Of a DNA stretch of 24,835 nt, positions 20,685 to 24,835 are shown one piece after another. The notes under the pieces were generated by a model. The model was given only the letters and a program-made list of their open reading frames with translations. It was not told the DNA's origin and searched no databases. Each line of letters starts with the position of its first letter. Position 1 is the stretch's first letter. The stretch covers positions 1 through 24,835 of the forward strand of contig WION01000679.1 of assembly GCA_015039365.1 (NCBI GenBank). Direction: 5' to 3'. The position numbers and the translations under genes were made by a program. The DNA is from Amanita rubescens. Its lineage: Eukaryota > Basidiomycota > Agaricomycetes > Agaricales > Amanitaceae.

Positions 20685-22483
20685 TTACTCTCCATCGCTG
20701 ACATCGTCGTCGCTGTCGTTGTCGTGATTTATTTTCCTTTTGTTAGCAATCGCCTTGCTAGTGCGAGACTTAGTCGCCTTAATCGCCTTGGTCGCTGTCG
20801 AACCGCCCATCCGCTTAACAACCTCCCTGACTTCGTTCGCCAATTCTCTTTCATCGGTGTCCGAAAGGTTAGGGTGACTTCCTGTTTCAACGCCTGCTAA
20901 ACGCTGCAAGACCTGTATCTCCTTCCCCCATACTTCTCTTGGCTTTTCAAATGATGGCGTCTCGAGTATGAGAGGAATGCCCTGAACCCGATGATCGCTT
21001 AGAATGTGAGCAAATGTTCGGATTCCAAGGAAACCTCTGAGGGATTCAAGAACATAAGTAAGACACCATTGTAAGGCAAGAAAAACATACAGCCCGATGT
21101 TTTCGTGCCTGTCCCGCTTAGAACCGACATCAACCTTTGAGTCGTTGAGGTGCATCCCCCGTAAATACTTCAAGCCTACTTTCTCGTCAAATTCGGATAC
21201 TAGGGGATGGGGTGAGCATCGATCCTTTCGTTAACCGCGCGCATACGTACGCATTGCACTATTAGAACATGAATTTAGTGGAGACTTTTCAATAACTATG
21301 GACTTACTTCCAACCTTCCTTCGTGCGGATGTCATAACCCTGTAAAGTATTGAGTTAGATGTCAAGTTGGAGAAAGGAAAACGCACCGCCGCAAACATAT
21401 GGCCTATTCGAAATTTATGTATCGGTGATCAACTATATGGCACAACGGGCCTGAGGCGACGTACAGGAATCCAGACATACACCGACCCTAGATTTGTCTT
21501 CCACGAGGTTGATTGTTCCCGCTAGCTCTGCGTAGTTTGAACCTATAACATTCCCTGATCCTGCCTGAATTGAGCAAGTGAGTGTGATGGAGACAGGGTG
21601 AAGATAGACCAACCATATTCTCAATGACAATTTTCACATGTTGTGTTTCCTTATGGGCCCGGTTAATGCCTTCAGCAATGTAAGATATACACTCGGCGGT
21701 GCTAATGGCACCGACGGTAGATCCTGGACTATTAGAAAAAAGGTTTAGAAACGCAGAACAGCACGCGAACCAACTTACTGAAAGTTGTACAACTCGAGAC
21801 CAAGCTGTTCACAACGTTTCAGATCGTCGATAAAACACTCGTAAGATTTTTCACGTTTTGCGCTATAAAATGCGGAATGCATGAGGCAGATACATGCGTA
21901 AGAAAATTGTAGCGCACGCATCGGGATTCCCCAGGTTGACGAGATAGCTCCCATGGGGAAGAATGACGCTAGTCGCGTAGTCGTACCGTTTCAGGCGCGA
22001 TTTGAACAAAGAAATGGATTCTTCAGTTAGTGGAGGGCCATTCCATTTACGCTGGCTCTTGAGGAAGAGGGCGAACGCGTTAGCGCTGTCCGAGAGGAAT
22101 GTTTAAGTCTGCAACCTGACTGTTGCATATGAAGACGCACCCAATTGCCGCAGCATTCAACACTGCATTTTCTACACCACCCGCACTCGATACGTGTGCT
22201 CCAATTTTCCATGGACAGCCTTTGTTTCTGTCGAGAAATTCTGTATCGTCCGCATCAAGTACTTTGGCCTTTCGTTTTCGGGATGTTTGAGGTGGAGGGT
22301 GAACGTCCGCTTCGCTCCGAGCTTAGAAAAAAGTCAGCTTGTGCATGCTGGGAAACAGTTGGGAACGAAACTCGCAGTGGCAATCGTTTTCTTGCTCGCA
22401 CGGGCCGAGTCAGGCTTGTTCGCGTCGTGCGCCTCTGGTTCCACTACAACTTCCCTCGTTGCTAGACGTGCAGATCTCCTCAT
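20685..22483 (-). CDS. APN1: AP endonuclease 1, endonuclease IV family (complete, 11 exons)
   Basis: Apn1/Nfo enzymes cut DNA 5' to abasic sites and trim blocked 3' ends in base-excision repair. Exons read by eye: 22372-22483, 22141-22321, 21918-22085, 21779-21862, 21614-21728, 21465-21564, 21387-21403, 21308-21339, 21251-21258, 21091-21199 and 20685-21036. They total 1278 nt, giving 425 aa. All ten introns are GT-AG and 47-61 nt. The catalytic barrel spans about residues 76-340. All nine metal ligands of the family are present: His142 (ILPHGSY), His182 (YNFHPGS), Glu218 (IENM), Asp252 and His255 (LDSCH), His289 (MHLNDSK), Asp302 and His304 (RDRH) and Glu334 (ILETP). The N-terminus ([12 protein letters not shown], then SRKRKAK near 51-57) and the Lys-rich tail (about 380-415), followed by an acidic end, suggest nuclear targeting. 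No defect is seen. Confidence 0.96.
21251..21258 (-). other. APN1: 8-nt microexon of APN1
   Basis: The 108 nt between the exons at 21308-21339 and 21091-21199 cannot be removed as one intron, because that shifts the frame into a stop. Inside lies an acceptor (TTCTAATAG), the 8 nt TGCAATGC, and a donor (GTACGT). Splicing 49 nt (21259-21307) and 51 nt (21200-21250) restores the frame and gives [14 protein letters not shown], which fits the spacing expected in Apn1 between the YDIRT and EFDE blocks. Confidence 0.85.
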
Positions 22484-22707
22484 GATGTACGCTGAACTGT
22501 TTGAGTGTTTGATACGTGCCAAGAAGCTGGTCTGGAAGAACCTTGGCGAACCGGGCAACAAGGGCATAAACCTGACCCAGTATGCGTCTGTGTTTTGCCA
22601 CGTCCAGAAAGTCTGATTTATCAAATTCGTATTCTAACACTTCCGTTCGGAGGACAGGTCTCTCGTCACTTGAAATACACAAGTACGATCCCTGAACTAT
22701 TCAACGC

Positions 22708-23332
22708 TCATCTACATTGCCCCATGCTCCGGGCGTCCCTTTCCAACCACAGTTGATCCCGCACTGATGGCATCCACGGATCCAAGTGGTCAAAATACCA
22801 CTTCGGTCGCACAGAAGGATCAAGTTTCAGCTCTTCCTTCAACATCGAAATGACATCTTCTTCGTCCCGCTCAACTTTGAGCTGCTTCCCTCTCATTGTA
22901 TAGTTTGAATACAACTCAAGGACGAATCGGCAGTCAGTGGTCGGTCCGAAGGGGACGCGGAGCCCGAGTGGATAGCGAACTTTCTCCGATAAAGTGGGGA
23001 GTTCGCACATGAAACGTTCAGGATCCCTACTGTTTCGTTCCGTATATTCGCGGAGATCGCTAGCTTCAAGGGGAATCCCATAATGAACGATGGGGGGATT
23101 TGGATTCGATTTCGTAACACGGAACTCGTCACCTAACTGTTCCATGGGGCATCGCGGTGCATACGCCTTGAGAAGCTTCTGCTCGTCAAGACACGGCAAG
23201 TTTATGTCAGTAAGAAATAACAGGTGAAGGTTGAACATACAGCCTTACAGGGCGACGCTGTAAACGTAACTGGTGCAGAGCTTTCCAGGTCTTTTCGTCT
23301 GCCGCATCCGAGTCGGAGTCGCTGTCAGCCAT
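22708..23332 (-). CDS. Hypothetical protein, tandem paralogue A (two exons)
   Basis: Exon 1 (23249-23332) starts MADSDSDSDAADEKTWKALH and ends QLRLQRRP. A 70-nt intron (GTAAGG...GAGCAG, 23179-23248) leads to exon 2 (22708-23178), ending in TGA. The product is 184 aa. Without splicing the frame stops early, which supports the intron. The N-terminus is acidic. The core holds QLGDEFRVTKSNPNPP, VHYGIPLEASDL and YPLGLRVPFGPTTDCRF, and then a Lys/Glu-rich helical part with VERDEEDVISMLKEELK and KWYFDHLDPW. No signal peptide or membrane segment is seen, and I know no family. Paralogue B (23534-24127) lies upstream on the same strand, and the A start is 202 bp past the B stop. An open frame between the A stop and APN1 (22482-22682) may be a further 3' exon. 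Confidence 0.7.
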
Positions 23333-23533
23333 GGTATAGCAAGAAATGAAGGTATTCCAGAGACGGTGATAATGGGAGGAAACAAGCCTCGCCGCAATGG
23401 TAGTAGGGGCGTGCAAAAAAAAAGGCCCTGAGGTTTTTTACGTGATAATGCTAACATATCGGTTCCAAGTTGGAGGACAGGTCCGATCTCGTCACTCAGT
23501 GATGTACATAAATAGGATACATTGCCCACTACT

Positions 23534-24127
23534 TCAACTCCTGGCAACCCTTTCCAACAACAGTTGGTCCCGCACCGACGGTCTCCACGGATCCAAGTGG
23601 TCAAAATACCACTTCGGTCGCACGGAAGGATCAAGCTTCAGTTCTTCCTTCAACATCGAAATGACATCTTCTTCGTCTCGCTCAACTTTGAGCTGCTTCC
23701 CTCTCATTGTATAATTTGAATACAACTCAAGGACGAATCGGCAGTCGGTAGTCGGTCCGAAGGGGACGCAGAGCCCCAATGGATAGCGGACTTTCTCCGT
23801 TAAAATGGAGACTTCGCGCATGAAGCGTGAAGGTTCCCTACCGTTTCGCTCCGCATATTCGGGAAGATCGCTAGATTCAAGGGGAATCCCATAATGAACG
23901 GTGGGGGGATTTGGATTGCATTTCGTAACACAAAACTCATCGCCTAACTGTTGCATGGGGCTTTGAGGTGCGTATGCCTTGAGGATCAGCTGCTCATCAA
24001 GACACGTCAATTTCAGTAAAAAAATGAAATTTAAAGTTGAACATACAGGGCGACGCTGTAAACGTAACTGGTACACAGCTTCCCAGGCCTCTTCATCGGC
24101 CGCAGAGTCGGCGTCGCTTTCAGCCAT
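23534..24127 (-). CDS. Hypothetical protein, tandem paralogue B
   Basis: This gene starts MAESDADSAADEEAWEAVYQ at 24127 and ends in a TGA at 23534-23536. By analogy with paralogue A, exon 1 (24047-24127, ending LQRRP) is joined to exon 2 (23534-23989) by a 57-nt intron (GTATGT...GAGCAG), giving 178 aa. That intron is a multiple of three and has no in-frame stop, so retaining it yields an intact 197-aa protein with 19 extra residues. The core (YPLGLCVPFGPTTDCRF through KWYFDHLDPW) is almost identical to A, with only one residue differing over about 60. The N-terminal half is clearly more diverged. The gene lacks the downstream open frame found after A, because the duplication breaks off near 23450. 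Confidence 0.7.
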   Translation of the reverse strand: MAESDADSAADEEAWEAVYQLRLQRRPVCSTLNFIFLLKLTCLDEQLILKAYAPQSPMQQLGDEFCVTKCNPNPPTVHYGIPLESSDLPEYAERNGREPSRFMREVSILTEKVRYPLGLCVPFGPTTDCRFVLELYSNYTMRGKQLKVERDEEDVISMLKEELKLDPSVRPKWYFDHLDPWRPSVRDQLLLERVARS

Positions 24128-24835
24128 TGCATGATTCCAGAGGCGGGCTGGTAGAGGGAGGAAAAGTCGTACTACAATTTATGTAGCAATTACGTGACTC
24201 GGTGGACCCCTTGATCTTTTCCTAATGTTCCGAAATCATTGTGGGCCATCAATGTTGTCAATGTGGAACAATGCGGACTTCGAATCGTGGCGCAAACAAT
24301 ACTACATGACTTGATAATGATGACAGACCCGTACAACAAGCGTTGAATTTTTGGTCTGCATTGCTGAGTACTTTTGTAGCCTGAGTCGGATTTCATTGAG
24401 AAGGCTTTCTTCGGACCTGATGAGCTACGCACATGCGAATTATGAGACGGGTTTGGACAAACCTTCTTTGACGAGACAATAGGTCGCACGAGCATTCTTA
24501 CCCGGGGAGTCAAGGTCCAGAGGGACTCGAGTAATTTCAACTGGTCACGTCGCTTAGCTGGGCGTAACTGGGCACGTTACCAGCCCAGCGAGCGGGTCAG
24601 CAATACACTCTATGTATCTGTTTCTCTTGTCGGCGTAAGCCATGCGCCCTTGTTTGGGCTGCGAACTGCCCGGTCATACTCTTTGAACACGTTTAGCGCT
24701 GGGGGGGGGACCCAAGAGGGATGTTTAAACCTGCGACTGACTGCCGCGACAGGAAATCCCAATGGCTTGCCGCCGGATTCACACTATACTCGAGGAACAT
24801 CGCATCGATTTTTCCCCAGAAATGATAGGTATAGG
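24128..24835. other. Flanking region, no supported gene
   Basis: Presumed promoter of paralogue B, then DNA without a gene that I can support. A 116-codon minus-strand frame (24190-24540) has a Ser/Lys-rich composition but no recognisable motif or splice sites. A run of eight or more G occurs near 24700. Confidence 0.4.

Larger units (their letters stand above)
22660..24170 (-). repeat. Head-to-tail gene duplication (two units)
   Basis: Unit A spans about 22660-23395 and unit B about 23460-24170, in the same orientation. Similarity covers the whole gene plus part of the leader, with shared ATTCCAGAG and GGGAGGAAA just upstream of both starts, and a short stretch past the stop codons (GGGCAATGTA and GACCTGTCCTCC). 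The two units are closest in the middle and 3' part of exon 2. Confidence 0.85.

Noticed and set aside
21200..21307. Single 108-nt intron in APN1
   Set aside because: Removing it as one unit shifts the frame to a stop right after the junction; two introns around an 8-nt exon restore the frame and the family sequence.
22334..22624. APN1 start further upstream (MINQTFWTWQ...)
   Set aside because: The frame is open, but the ATG at 22483 gives the natural basic N-terminus, and the upstream residues overlap another coding-like frame.

Overview
This window looks like nuclear DNA of a filamentous basidiomycete, probably an agaricomycete. Confident genes are broken by many short GT-AG introns (47-70 nt). 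The Apn1-type AP endonuclease, the N-acetylglucosamine-kinase relic and the NTPase-like relic with its GQPGIG motif are all of fungal type. A Rhizoctonia/Ceratobasidium-like genome would fit, but the sequence alone does not fix the genus. No bacterial operons, CRISPR arrays, rRNA or convincing tRNA genes were seen.

Layout. The left edge (1-1040, minus strand) holds the N-terminal, low-complexity part of a protein that I tentatively relate to fungal ubiquitin hydrolases; it needs one frameshift. Next comes a roughly 2.6-kb segment bracketed by two direct copies of a 265-270 bp repeat (1152-1415 and 3763-4033). It contains a Pro/Ser/Thr-rich hypothetical gene (2113-2736, minus) and a decayed P-loop NTPase-like gene (2922-3687, plus). 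From about 4.0 to 11.5 kb the DNA is gene-poor. It has one two-exon orphan gene (6588-7105, plus) and some weak exon-like pieces near 8.0-8.6 kb. An intronless hypothetical gene of 286 residues (11561-12421, plus) has an 8-codon upstream ORF whose stop overlaps its start. Another gene-poor stretch follows, to about 18.3 kb.

The right third is the densest. It starts with a truncated, multiply frameshifted N-acetylglucosamine kinase pseudogene (18360-19302, minus) and a small two-exon orphan with a membrane anchor (19988-20469, plus). Then comes a complete APN1 gene for an endonuclease IV-type AP endonuclease (20685-22483, minus). It can be resolved into 11 exons, including an 8-nt microexon, and all nine metal-ligand residues are intact. 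Upstream of it on the same strand are two head-to-tail copies of an unrecognised gene (22708-23332 and 23534-24127).

The genes do not form an evident pathway. The one clear function is base-excision DNA repair by Apn1. I did not find a new multi-gene system. The best leads are the APN1 microexon chain, the tandem orphan pair with uneven divergence, the bracketing direct repeats and the ATGA-coupled upstream ORF. Splice structures are read by eye and lack transcript support.
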